From: Methanococcus maripaludis C5
GTDB lineage: Archaea > AGJL01 > Methanococci > Methanococcales > Methanococcaceae
DNA: 64,000 nt
Assembly (NCBI RefSeq): GCF_000016125.1
Contig: NC_009135.1
Location: 1,302,001-1,366,000 of the forward strand
Reading direction: 5' to 3'
The notes below the pieces were generated by a model, which saw only the letters and a program-made list of their open reading frames with translations, made no database searches and had not been told where the DNA came from. A program made the translations under genes and the position numbers. Positions 8,944-16,693 of the stretch are shown piece after piece (the stretch's first letter is position 1; every line of letters begins with the position of its first letter).

Positions 8944-9327
8944 TTATTTCGGAAACGCTTCGTCAGGCAAAAACCTTGCAAACTCTTTTCTACGGGCTAT
9001 CGACTGAATTTCTTCAAATATTCCTGCAGTTAAATCTACAATCCCAATTGCTCCTGTAATTTTTTCATCATCTTTTACTGGAACAACCACCACCGGAACT
9101 CCAGAGTACGGGCCTTGAATTGGAGTTACTTTTAAAATTTCCCCAAATTCTAAAACTTGTTTTAAAACGTAACCTTCGTAATTATCATCAACTAATTTTC
9201 CTTTTTCAATTCTAACTCCTGGTTTATCCTTAGAACGCATTGTTACTGGAGCTTTGTTCACAAGTACGTGTATAGCATAAGCCAGAGGAAATATATCCTT
9301 AGAACTGGTGCACTTCAAATCAAGCAT
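8944..9327 (-). CDS. DUF2111-type methanogen protein
   Basis: The 127-residue protein begins with MLDLKCTSSKDIFPLAYAIHVLVNKAPVTMRSKDKPGVRIEKG. Its C-terminal part, VPVVVVPVKDDEKITGAIGIVDLTAGIFEEI, looks like a small PAS/GAF-like sensor or ligand-binding module. It matches my memory of DUF2111, a methanogen family of unknown function. It has no signal peptide or membrane span. GGTGAGAA precedes the ATG. It is probably first in the operon with the marker-5-like and SCP2-like genes. Confidence 0.6.
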   Translation of the reverse strand: MLDLKCTSSKDIFPLAYAIHVLVNKAPVTMRSKDKPGVRIEKGKLVDDNYEGYVLKQVLEFGEILKVTPIQGPYSGVPVVVVPVKDDEKITGAIGIVDLTAGIFEEIQSIARRKEFARFLPDEAFPK

Positions 9328-9381
9328 ATTCTCACCACCTGTTTAAGAACATATGTTTTTCAAAGTATTAATATTTTCTAA

Positions 9382-9966
9382 TTAATCTTTAAGTTCGTCC
9401 AATCTTTCATAAAATCGAATTAATGATTTTCTCGCGTGTTTTAATTTCAAATTCCCTTCATCAAGTAGTATATCAAGATATTCCCGATTAACGACCATTT
9501 TTCCGTCATAAGCTATTGGTGCATCCATTTTCGCAGTCGTCATGATTTCTACAATATACCTCTTACTAGAAATCGATTTTATCGATGATGCCTTTAAACC
9601 GTTGTGATATGCAAGTTCCAACAGTTTTTTACTGGTATCTGCATTCCTTGATGCGACATGTAAGATTGGAGAATTCAATACAAAGGAGATTTTTTCAAAA
9701 CTTTCAGATTTTTCAGAAATGGCTTGATCAATTTCATCGTAATTTGCATAATGGTGCCATTTTCCAAGCCATTTTGAGTGTATTTTTGGATTTTTACCCT
9801 TTGGAAACTCCATTATTCCGCATCTTCCAATGCAGCTGCTTGTTGTGTAGTAATTGTTAAATTCATTTATTTTATTCACCAAATACATAACTTCAAGGTC
9901 TACAAAGCCATTATCAAGGGCTGCTTGGAGTTTTTTCATTGTAAATTCTTTATCGTCGTCAAACAT
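9382..9966 (-). CDS. taw3: tRNA(Phe) wybutosine-pathway N4-methyltransferase
   Basis: Taw3/TYW3 methylates N4 of the wyosine base at position 37 of tRNA-Phe using SAM. The 194-residue protein shows the family's YYTTSSCIGRCGIMEFP motif (about residues 39-56), KWHHYANYDEI and the later PILHVASRNADTSKKLLELA and SSIKSISSKRYIVEI segments. The length is normal. About 110 bases separate it from the DsrE-like gene, and it sits 55 bases before the DUF2111-type gene, so co-transcription with that gene is possible. Confidence 0.9.
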   Translation of the reverse strand: MFDDDKEFTMKKLQAALDNGFVDLEVMYLVNKINEFNNYYTTSSCIGRCGIMEFPKGKNPKIHSKWLGKWHHYANYDEIDQAISEKSESFEKISFVLNSPILHVASRNADTSKKLLELAYHNGLKASSIKSISSKRYIVEIMTTAKMDAPIAYDGKMVVNREYLDILLDEGNLKLKHARKSLIRFYERLDELKD

Positions 9967-10080
9967 ATTTTCACTCGTTTTTAGAATATGTTAACTTTCA
10001 AAAAATAATATAAAAACTTTAACTAAATTTTAAATTGATTTAAAATAATTAAAAACTAAAAAACATGAAAAATAGTATGA

Positions 10081-10425
10081 TTAAAAGTTTACGGTCTTAT
10101 CTGCTTCTTTTACGAAAGCTATTAAATCGTGCATCGTTGCAGGCGTAATTCCTTCAAGGAGTTCCTCTTCAGAAATTCCTCTTGCTTTACAACATGGGCC
10201 GCATGCTTTTACAACTGCCCCTGCTTCGATTGAATTTTCCAAAAGTTCAGAATAATCTGGAACTCCTGCTGGAGCTTGGTTTCTTTTGCCAACGTAAACC
10301 CCATCTTCGAGTAAGAAGATATTTACATCAATTCCTTCCAAAAGAGCGGTTAATGCAAATCTTAAAGCAGAATATGCTCGTTCTTTTCCATAAGGTGCAT
10401 CCCCGATAATAACGGTAAATTTCAA
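10081..10425 (-). CDS. DsrE-like sulfur/selenium-handling protein
   Basis: The 114-residue protein has the DsrE/TusD fold signature: MKFTVIIGDAPYGKERAYSALRFALTALLEG at the start, and the active-site segment VKACGPCCKARG with cysteines at about 75, 78 and 79. Such proteins accept or relay sulfane sulfur from TusA-type carriers. The gene begins 9 bases after the TusA-like gene, so the pair is an operon. The same two domains are fused in the bacterial selenium-metabolism protein YedF, and this pair looks like a split version. That role is an inference. Confidence 0.82.
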   Translation of the reverse strand: MKFTVIIGDAPYGKERAYSALRFALTALLEGIDVNIFLLEDGVYVGKRNQAPAGVPDYSELLENSIEAGAVVKACGPCCKARGISEEELLEGITPATMHDLIAFVKEADKTVNF

Positions 10426-10434
10426 ACTTTCACC

Positions 10435-10647
10435 TTATTTTTTTATAACAATTTTAAATCCATCTGAACTTTCTTCTGAAGAAAGTATTTCGTGGCCTTT
10501 TTCTTCTACAAATCTTACGATATTTTGAAGAGCTGGTTTGTAGTCTCCAGTAACAGTTAATTCATCCCCTGAATTTAATGAATCTAATGCTTTTTTTGTT
10601 TTTAAAACCGGCATTGGACATACGGTTCCAGTAACGTCAAGTTCCAT
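10435..10647 (-). CDS. TusA/SirA-like sulfur carrier protein
   Basis: The 70-residue protein has the diagnostic N-terminal TVCPMPVLKTKKAL motif, with the persulfide-bearing cysteine at residue 10, and the usual TGDYKPALQNIVRFVEEKGH middle. TusA-like proteins carry sulfane sulfur (or selenium, for some homologues) between enzymes. GGAGG lies 8 bases before the ATG. It is first in a two-gene operon with the DsrE-like gene. Its leader contains three palindromes, one of them an ATTAG...CTAAT box only 18 bases upstream of the start codon. Confidence 0.92.
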   Translation of the reverse strand: MELDVTGTVCPMPVLKTKKALDSLNSGDELTVTGDYKPALQNIVRFVEEKGHEILSSEESSDGFKIVIKK

Positions 10648-10665
10648 AGTATTACCTCCAAAGTT

Positions 10666-10696
10666 ATATTAGAAAAACTAATATGTTTGCAAACAT
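10666..10696. promoter_or_regulatory. Two adjoining palindromes in the tusA-like leader
   Basis: The first is ATATTAG-AAAAA-CTAATAT (10666-10684), a perfect inverted repeat with 7-base arms that fits the T-N11-A pattern of LysR-type regulator boxes. The second is ATGTTTGCAAACAT (10683-10696), a perfect 14-base palindrome that overlaps the end of the first. They lie between the ribosome binding site and the candidate TATA elements upstream, a position where a bound protein would block transcription. A matching box occurs upstream of the HesB-like selenoprotein gene. Confidence 0.6.
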
Positions 10697-10762
10697 GAGT
10701 TTATTTTTTATTGAAGAGCTAAATTGCTACAATTTATATTTTTAAGCAGATTATATAAATAT

Positions 10763-10785
10763 ATTTATTAGAATATCTAATAAAT
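10763..10785. promoter_or_regulatory. ATTAGA-N3-TCTAAT operator-like palindrome upstream of tusA-like gene
   Basis: This is a perfect inverted repeat with 10-base arms, ATTTATTAGA and TCTAATAAAT, around ATA. It lies just upstream of the TATA-like TTTATATAAT (reading towards the TusA-like gene, about 10750-10761), a place where an activator could bind. Its core ATTAGA-N3-TCTAAT is identical in form to the box before the HesB-like selenoprotein gene, and nearly the same as the box at 10666. It lies just past the stop codon of the SWIM gene, so it belongs to the TusA-like promoter. Confidence 0.6.
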
Positions 10786-10803
10786 CCTGAATTATTCTAA
10801 AAA

Positions 10804-11493
10804 TTAATAATCTAAGAGCTCAAAATACTCGTAATCCAAAATATTATCTTTTACCATCCAAAGCTCCCGATATTTCTTAGAAAGTTCTATCAATCTCTTC
10901 AAAATATCTTTATCTGTTTTTCCGCGCTCGAAAAGTTCGTCAACTATTAAAAATAGTATTTCTTCGAGCTTTTTTCGCTCTTGAATATATTTTATTATAT
11001 CGGGAATTATTTCAAGCAATTCTGTATTTTCTGCATTTTTTAGAAATTGATTCCTTAAAAACGAAGTAAATGTAAATAAATTTTTCTTTTCAATTTTTGT
11101 AAGTTCAAGCATGTTTTTTGCAGTATCCAATAATGTTACATCCGTTTTTACAAATTCATCCCATAAATTATGTTTTTTAATAATATCTTCAAAAATTTCT
11201 AAAATCTCATTTTTTTCCATTTTTGAAAGATTGAAAAATAATTCATCCCCATTTACATATTTTCCATTTTTATATGACTCTAAAAGTGCATATGCGTGTT
11301 TACAGTTGAATTGATAAGGACAGGTACATATCCCAGTATTTGTTTTTAAATCAACTTTTGTTATGTAGCTATCACTACCATAAACAGTTCCCTGAAGAGT
11401 ATTTCCACGTTTTATACAGTATTTTACCATATTTTTTAAGAAATACTCTTTTCCCCGTTCTTGAACCCTTTCGTCGTAGATGTCGTTATCCAT
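10804..11493 (-). CDS. SWIM zinc-finger protein (hypothetical)
   Basis: The 229-residue protein has a SWIM motif, CTCPYQFNCKHA (Cys 56, Cys 58, Cys 64, His 66), which coordinates zinc and usually mediates DNA or protein binding. The N-terminal MDNDIYDERVQERGKEYFLKN is the usual lead-in of archaeal SWIM proteins. The rest is charged and helical, with no catalytic domain visible. I start at the ATG preceded by GTGATAAA rather than a TTG 42 bases upstream. The gene is divergent from the 2-oxoacid oxidoreductase operon and shares its promoter gap of about 70 bases. The function is unknown. Confidence 0.75.
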   Translation of the reverse strand: MDNDIYDERVQERGKEYFLKNMVKYCIKRGNTLQGTVYGSDSYITKVDLKTNTGICTCPYQFNCKHAYALLESYKNGKYVNGDELFFNLSKMEKNEILEIFEDIIKKHNLWDEFVKTDVTLLDTAKNMLELTKIEKKNLFTFTSFLRNQFLKNAENTELLEIIPDIIKYIQERKKLEEILFLIVDELFERGKTDKDILKRLIELSKKYRELWMVKDNILDYEYFELLDY

Positions 11494-11565
11494 TTTATCA
11501 CTAAATATAACAATGTTAAATATATCCAAATTCAAATTTATATGTGTATTCAGTGGAGGGGGAAT

Positions 11566-13278
11566 ATGAATCTTGCAAAAGAAGTTTCAATAGTCCTCGG
11601 CGGTGCTGCAGGACAGGGAATACAAACCATTGAAGAATCACTTACAAAAATATTAAAATTATCAGGATACAACGTATTTGCAACAAAAGAGTACATGTCA
11701 AGGGTTAGGGGCGGAATTAACACGACTGAAATTATAATATCCTCTGAAAAAAGGCGTTCTTTTTTAAAAAGAATAGATTTACTTGTAACGTTTAAAAAAG
11801 GCGTTTTAAATCATTTAAAAGATAGAATTTCTTATAAAACTATTATTTTGGGGGAAAAAGAAAATATCGATGAAGAATTTTTGAATAATAAGAATATTAT
11901 CGATATTCCAATTCAAGACATAAGTAAGAAGATTGGAAACGTTTTATTTTCAAATACAGTCGGTTCTGGAATGATACTTGGAATTTTTGATTGCGATTTA
12001 GAGCTTTTTAATAGTTATCTGGAAGTTAAATTTTCCAAAAAAGGAGAAGAAATCGTTAACAAAAATTTGGAAGCTACAAAAGAAGGATACTTACTTGGAA
12101 AAAAAATTTTAAAAGATTTAGATTTAAAAATAGATCTTGAAAAGAATGATAAACTCAAAGATGAAATTGTATTAAGCGGTACTGAAGCTGTTGCACTTGG
12201 GGCTGCAAAAGCAGGCTGTAACTTTGTATCATTTTACCCAATGACTCCATCAACAGGAGTTTCCACATTTCTTGCAAGTCATTCAAAAGACCTTAGAATT
12301 ATTGTTGAACAGGTTGAAGACGAAATCTCTGCAATAAATATGGCTATTGGTGCAAGTTATGCCGGTGCAAGAAGTCTTGTTACGACATCAGGAGGCGGAT
12401 TTTCCCTAATGTGTGAAGCAATTAGCCTTTCAGGAATGACTGAAACTCCAGTTGTGATTTATCTTGCACAAAGGCCCGGACCATCAACAGGACTTCCAAC
12501 GAGAACTGCACAAGGAGATCTGGAGTTAGCCATTTATTCTGGGCATGGTGAATTTCCAAGAATTATATATTCACCCGGAAAAATTGAAGATGCTCATGAA
12601 ATAAGCCAGATCGCATTTAATATGGCCGATAAATACCAAGTTCCAGTTTTTATTTTATCTGATGAATATCTTGCAGATACATTTTACAATCTGTCAAATA
12701 ATGAATTAAAAGATATAATAAAAGAAAATCACGTTTTAAAAACCAGATCTGACTACAAAAGGTACCAATTAACAGAAAATCCAGTTTCAAAACGAGGAAT
12801 TCCAGGATATGGTGAAGGAATTGTACTAATATGTGGTAATGAACATGATGAATTTGGAGATATTACCGAAGATATTGATTTAGTAAATAAAATGACTAGA
12901 AAACGGAATAAAAAACTGAATTTAATTAAAAAAGAATCGATAGAACCCGAATTTATTGGAAATGAAAATTACAAAAACCTGATTGTTTCATGGGGTACCA
13001 CTTACTACCCCATAAAAGATGCACTTGAAGAATTAAACTTAAAAGATACTGCATTTATACATTTCAGTCAGATTTATCCTATTTCAGAATCTGGTGAAAA
13101 ATACTTGAAAAAAGCTGAAAAAGTAGTAAATATTGAATTAAATTATACTGGACAGCTTGGAAGACTTTTAAAGAGGGAATTTGGAATTGAAATGAATGAT
13201 AGCATTTTAAAATACGATGGAAGAGTATTTTCGGTCGAAGAACTTTCTGAAAAAATTAAAAAAGTTTTGAGGGGGTGA
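11566..13278 (+). CDS. 2-oxoacid:ferredoxin oxidoreductase, fused gamma-alpha subunit
   Basis: This is the large subunit of a two-subunit 2-oxoacid oxidoreductase, which decarboxylates a 2-oxoacid to acyl-CoA and reduces ferredoxin, or runs in reverse. The N-terminal gamma domain shows SIVLGGAAGQGIQTIEESL and YMSRVRGGINTTEI. The alpha domain follows with VSFYPMTPSTGVSTFLA and QRPGPSTGLPTRTAQGD. The product is 570 residues. The ATG follows GGAGGGGG at 11555-11562; the frame is open further upstream without a ribosome site. The beta subunit follows immediately. The substrate (2-oxoglutarate or another 2-oxoacid) cannot be fixed from sequence alone. Confidence 0.88.
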   Translation: MNLAKEVSIVLGGAAGQGIQTIEESLTKILKLSGYNVFATKEYMSRVRGGINTTEIIISSEKRRSFLKRIDLLVTFKKGVLNHLKDRISYKTIILGEKENIDEEFLNNKNIIDIPIQDISKKIGNVLFSNTVGSGMILGIFDCDLELFNSYLEVKFSKKGEEIVNKNLEATKEGYLLGKKILKDLDLKIDLEKNDKLKDEIVLSGTEAVALGAAKAGCNFVSFYPMTPSTGVSTFLASHSKDLRIIVEQVEDEISAINMAIGASYAGARSLVTTSGGGFSLMCEAISLSGMTETPVVIYLAQRPGPSTGLPTRTAQGDLELAIYSGHGEFPRIIYSPGKIEDAHEISQIAFNMADKYQVPVFILSDEYLADTFYNLSNNELKDIIKENHVLKTRSDYKRYQLTENPVSKRGIPGYGEGIVLICGNEHDEFGDITEDIDLVNKMTRKRNKKLNLIKKESIEPEFIGNENYKNLIVSWGTTYYPIKDALEELNLKDTAFIHFSQIYPISESGEKYLKKAEKVVNIELNYTGQLGRLLKREFGIEMNDSILKYDGRVFSVEELSEKIKKVLRG

Positions 13279-13283
13279 ATTTC

Positions 13284-14144
13284 ATGGAAAATAATCCTTT
13301 TCAAAGAACTGAAAAAATAGATATTTCATGGTGTCCGGGATGTGGGAACTTTGCAATAAAAGCATCACTTTCAAATGCCCTGTCAAAACTGAATTTAAAA
13401 CCGCAAAATGTTGCGATAATTTCTGGAATTGGGCAAGCTGGAAAAATGCCCCACTACATGTTTGTAAATGGTTTTCATACATTACATGGAAGAGCGATAC
13501 CTGCTGCAACTGCCGTAAAAGCCACAAATCCAGAACTGACAGTAATTGCTGAAGGCGGCGATGGGGATATGTATGCAGAAGGTGGAAACCATCTTATTCA
13601 TGCGATAAGAAGAAATCCAAATATCACAGTTTTAATACATAATAACCAGATATATGGGCTCACTAAAGGACAGGCATCTCCAACAACCCTTGTTTCAACG
13701 AAAACCCCAACTCAGCCGTGGGGGGTATTTGAAGAGCCACTAAATCCAATAGCACTTGCAATATCATTAAATGCATCTTTTGTAGCACGTACTTTTTCTG
13801 GAAACCTTGAAAAAACTGAAGAAATAATAATTAAAGCAATAAATCATAAAGGTTTATCAATAGTGGATATATTCCATCCCTGTCCGTCATTTAACAAAGT
13901 AAATACTCTTCAATGGTATAATGAAAATACCTATTTTTTAGAAGATCATGATGTAACAGATAGGAAAAAAGCCTTTGAAAAAGCACTTCAAACTGAAAAA
14001 TATCCTCTTGGAATATTTTATACATGTGAAAAACCAGTATTTGAAGAAGTTGTTCCACCATACATTTCGGAAAAGACTCCGATATGGAAACGAGAACCAG
14101 ATTTAGAAAAAATTGAAGAAATAATAAATTCAAAAAGAACTTAA
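13284..14144 (+). CDS. 2-oxoacid:ferredoxin oxidoreductase, beta subunit
   Basis: The 286-residue beta subunit binds thiamine diphosphate. The N-terminal ISWCPGCGNFAIKASL carries a Cys pair for the Fe-S cluster, and EGGDGDMYAEGGNHLIHA followed by HNNQIYGLTKGQASPTT is the cofactor-binding region. I take the ATG 5 bases after GAGGGGGTGA; a GTG 9 bases earlier lies within that ribosome site. The gap to the alpha subunit is 5 bases, so they are one operon. Together they form the compact two-subunit enzyme type, without separate gamma and delta genes. Confidence 0.9.
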   Translation: MENNPFQRTEKIDISWCPGCGNFAIKASLSNALSKLNLKPQNVAIISGIGQAGKMPHYMFVNGFHTLHGRAIPAATAVKATNPELTVIAEGGDGDMYAEGGNHLIHAIRRNPNITVLIHNNQIYGLTKGQASPTTLVSTKTPTQPWGVFEEPLNPIALAISLNASFVARTFSGNLEKTEEIIIKAINHKGLSIVDIFHPCPSFNKVNTLQWYNENTYFLEDHDVTDRKKAFEKALQTEKYPLGIFYTCEKPVFEEVVPPYISEKTPIWKREPDLEKIEEIINSKRT

Positions 14145-14192
14145 AAACTAAATTACCACTTCAAATTATTATTAAAAATTTTTGTGAAAATT

Positions 14193-14951
14193 ATGGAAAA
14201 TTTAGAAAAAATAAACGAAATTATCGAAATATTTGGGCATTTTGACGTGGAATTTGCTAAACATATGGAAGAAAAAATAGATACACAATATTTCGTTATT
14301 GAAAACTTAAAAAACTCCATTAATCACGATGAAATGTTTATAAAACTCGTAATTTTAAATTCAATCGTAAGCTACCAGCTCTGCACTACTGGAGAACTCT
14401 GGTGGGAAGAATTTTCAGAATACTGGTCAAAAAATGAAGTTAATAATGAAAATTTAGGAGAAAAATACGTTAATTTCCTTGAAACTTCAAAAGGAAACCG
14501 ACGGCTTTTAAATGTAAAAATAAAACGGATTGAAAAGATTATCCCGTTTCTTGAAAACTTAAATCTTTTGGATTTTAAAAATTATTATTCAAATATGGAA
14601 GAACTGCTTGAAAAACTATCAAAAAACTTAAATTCAAAGAAAAATGCTAAAACCATTGTCTTTGCGATAAAAATGTTTGGTTATGCATCAAGAATTGTAT
14701 TTAACGAGTTTATTCCATATCCGATGGAAATTGAAATCCCAAAAGATTCGAGAATTGAAAAATACACCCTTAAATTTACCGATGAAAATCCGATAAAATT
14801 TTGGAACAGTATTTCTAAAACCACGAAAATTCCGCCATTACATATAGATTCAATAATATGGCCAGTTCTTGGGAGAAAGTTTAATTTTGAATCTTGCAAT
14901 GGAATAATCGGTGAAAAATCAAAATATTTATTCAAATTACTTGAAATTTGA
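14193..14951 (+). CDS. Archaeal 8-oxoguanine DNA glycosylase/AP lyase (AGOG)
   Basis: AGOG enzymes excise 8-oxoguanine from DNA and cleave the abasic site. The 252-residue protein fits: YQLCTTGELWWEEFSEYW near the first quarter, KTIVFAIKMFGYASRI around residues 150-165, which should hold the catalytic lysine, and the C-terminal TKIPPLHIDSIIWPVLG with the conserved aspartate. The start is the ATG 5 bases after GTGA; a GTG 9 bases upstream is the alternative. It follows the oxidoreductase operon by about 50 bases, and rubredoxin follows from what looks like its own promoter. Confidence 0.82.
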   Translation: MENLEKINEIIEIFGHFDVEFAKHMEEKIDTQYFVIENLKNSINHDEMFIKLVILNSIVSYQLCTTGELWWEEFSEYWSKNEVNNENLGEKYVNFLETSKGNRRLLNVKIKRIEKIIPFLENLNLLDFKNYYSNMEELLEKLSKNLNSKKNAKTIVFAIKMFGYASRIVFNEFIPYPMEIEIPKDSRIEKYTLKFTDENPIKFWNSISKTTKIPPLHIDSIIWPVLGRKFNFESCNGIIGEKSKYLFKLLEI

Positions 14952-15017
14952 TGCATTTGTAAAATTATATAAATTAGTGTTTTCAAAATTAAATATATTG
15001 GAAAAGGAGGTAGTTTT

Positions 15018-15155
15018 ATGTCAGTTTGGAAATGCACTATCTGCGGATACGAATATGATGAAGAAAAAGAGGGGAAAAAGTTCTCAGAATTACCTGATAC
15101 TTGGACATGCCCTATGTGCGGTGCCAAAAAATCCGCATTTGTAGAAAAAAAATAA
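15018..15155 (+). CDS. Rubredoxin
   Basis: The 45-residue protein has the two cysteine pairs that bind the single iron of rubredoxin, [11 protein letters not shown] near the start and [14 protein letters not shown] near the end, with [10 protein letters not shown] between. It is a little shorter than the common 52-54 residues, the missing part being the central loop. AGGAGG sits 7 bases before the ATG, and a TATA-like TTATATAAAT lies about 45 bases upstream, giving it its own promoter. Rubredoxin donates electrons to oxidative-stress reductases in anaerobes, which suits its place next to a DNA-oxidation repair gene. Confidence 0.93.
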   Translation: MSVWKCTICGYEYDEEKEGKKFSELPDTWTCPMCGAKKSAFVEKK

Positions 15156-15159
15156 AAAT

Positions 15160-15519
15160 TTAAGCTTTATTACTTTTTTTAATGTATTTTATGTATTTTG
15201 CAGCATCCTTTATTCTTGACTGGAGGTGCGGAACGTCCATAATTTCGAATTTATTGTATTTATCGTGCATGTGAAATCTCAATGAAATCATTGACATTGT
15301 GTGTGCGATATCTTCGTCGTCGAGATTCATTGAAACTACGTCAATCCTGCTTAATAATTCACAGACAAAACCTTTAGTTCTATCCAGATCTTCATCGTCG
15401 AGATTCATTGCATAAATATCGAGCTCATCCATTATCTCGTAAACTGGCTTTTCAGGATTTTCTAAGAGGGATTTGACGATCTTGTTCGAAAGTTCTTTTA
15501 ATTTAATTTCTTTTTTCAT
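15160..15519 (-). CDS. Conserved helical protein with a duplicated MNLDDED motif (hypothetical)
   Basis: I do not recognise the family. The 119-residue protein is charged, helical, and without signal or membrane segments. The heptad MNLDDED occurs twice, about 26 residues apart, each time followed by an Ile- or Thr-rich helix (LDRTKGFVCELLSRID and IAHTMSMISLRFHMHD), which shows an internal duplication of a roughly 26-residue helical unit. GGTG lies 7 bases before the ATG. It is convergent with rubredoxin, with only 4 bases between them. Confidence 0.65.
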   Translation of the reverse strand: MKKEIKLKELSNKIVKSLLENPEKPVYEIMDELDIYAMNLDDEDLDRTKGFVCELLSRIDVVSMNLDDEDIAHTMSMISLRFHMHDKYNKFEIMDVPHLQSRIKDAAKYIKYIKKSNKA

Positions 15520-15720
15520 TTTGTACACCGGAACAGATGGAAAACTTGGGATTTTTACAGATTTTTATTTGCGATATTTTTAAAATACCTTCTCCAATTT
15601 GGGGTAACAGAATATTAATCTTTGCATTTTAAAAACACCCAATTTCAATGATTAACATTATTTAAAAGATACTATATAAACGTTAAAATCCAAATCAAGT
15701 CAAAAATTATAAAAAAAGAA

Positions 15721-16101
15721 TTATTCTTCGTCGTCAAATTCGATTGTCGCATTTACTATGTTAAATTCTTTCCCGCCTTTCAATTTAACATTTCTTGATT
15801 CACATTTCGGGCATGCTACTTCGAGTTCATCTTTTGTATCCAAATTTCCTTCAAATTCACAGTCCATACAGAAAATTTTTGGCTTTACAATTTCTGCTTT
15901 TAATTCTGCACCTTTACATACAGTATCTTCCGAAATGACTTCAAAAACAAACTGTAACTGATCCACACTTAACAAAGTAAGGTCCCCAATTTCCAGATTA
16001 ATGTCGTTTACTTTTATAACCTTTCTACCGAGTTCTTCTTGTTGTTTTACCGCATCAAGTATCGCGTTTAATACTGACGTTGCGTAGGAGAGTTCGTGCA
16101 T
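15721..16101 (-). CDS. hypA: Hydrogenase nickel-insertion protein HypA
   Basis: HypA delivers nickel to [NiFe] hydrogenases together with HypB. The 126-residue protein keeps the essential MHEL N-terminus for nickel binding and two zinc-binding Cys pairs, CMDCEFEG and CPKCESRN. The length matches the family. The start codon overlaps the stop codon of the COG1325 RNA-binding gene by one base. hypD and hypE are also in this window but at distant sites, so the hyp genes are scattered. Confidence 0.95.
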   Translation of the reverse strand: MHELSYATSVLNAILDAVKQQEELGRKVIKVNDINLEIGDLTLLSVDQLQFVFEVISEDTVCKGAELKAEIVKPKIFCMDCEFEGNLDTKDELEVACPKCESRNVKLKGGKEFNIVNATIEFDDEE

Positions 16102-16562
16102 TAGAAAACACCTCGTTTGTCAAGTCTTTCTAATACCATTTCTTTTACTTTTTCTTCTTTTCCGCTTGGAACAAAAATCTTGAAATTTACAACGATTCTT
16201 ACAGTATCGTCCCCATCTGAAAGTTTACACTCTTCAAGATATGCTTTTTGTTTATCAAATCTTAAATAAAGTTTATTTTTCTCGATTCTGTTGTCCAATT
16301 CACTTTTTAATCGGTTTACATTTCTTTCATCACTTTTTATCAAATCAATGATATAATTAAAGACTAATTTTGCCTTTTTTCCAGAAATTTTAACCGTGTG
16401 AATTTCAATAGGATTTCCAAAATTTCCTTCTGTTTCAACAGTTTCGGTTTCCAAATCGTCTTCTTCGATTATTTCAGGTAAAAAGAAAACCATTGCGTCA
16501 AGAACTTTTTCTTCGTCTTCGGTTGCATTTGCAATCGTTGATATTGATATATTATTTACCAT
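16101..16562 (-). CDS. COG1325-type RNA-binding protein (exosome-associated family)
   Basis: The 153-residue protein resembles COG1325/DUF54, often annotated as a predicted exosome subunit with an RNA-binding fold. Segments that led to this are the start ISISTIANATEDEEKVLDAM, the middle VFNYIIDLIKSDERNVNRLKSEL and the end LRFDKQKAYLEECKLSDGDDTVRIVVNFK. It is translationally coupled to hypA. No true exosome genes are visible in this window, so the name should not be taken as proof of exosome function. Confidence 0.75.
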   Translation of the reverse strand: MVNNISISTIANATEDEEKVLDAMVFFLPEIIEEDDLETETVETEGNFGNPIEIHTVKISGKKAKLVFNYIIDLIKSDERNVNRLKSELDNRIEKNKLYLRFDKQKAYLEECKLSDGDDTVRIVVNFKIFVPSGKEEKVKEMVLERLDKRGVF

Positions 16563-16693
16563 AACTATCCCATCTGATTTTAAATTTAAACAAAATATTG
16601 TAAAACAGGTTTAAATAAACTTTGAAATTTTTAAAATAATCGAAAAAAGAAAATAAAAAATTAAGTAAAAGAATTAAAATAAAGGAAATTTAA

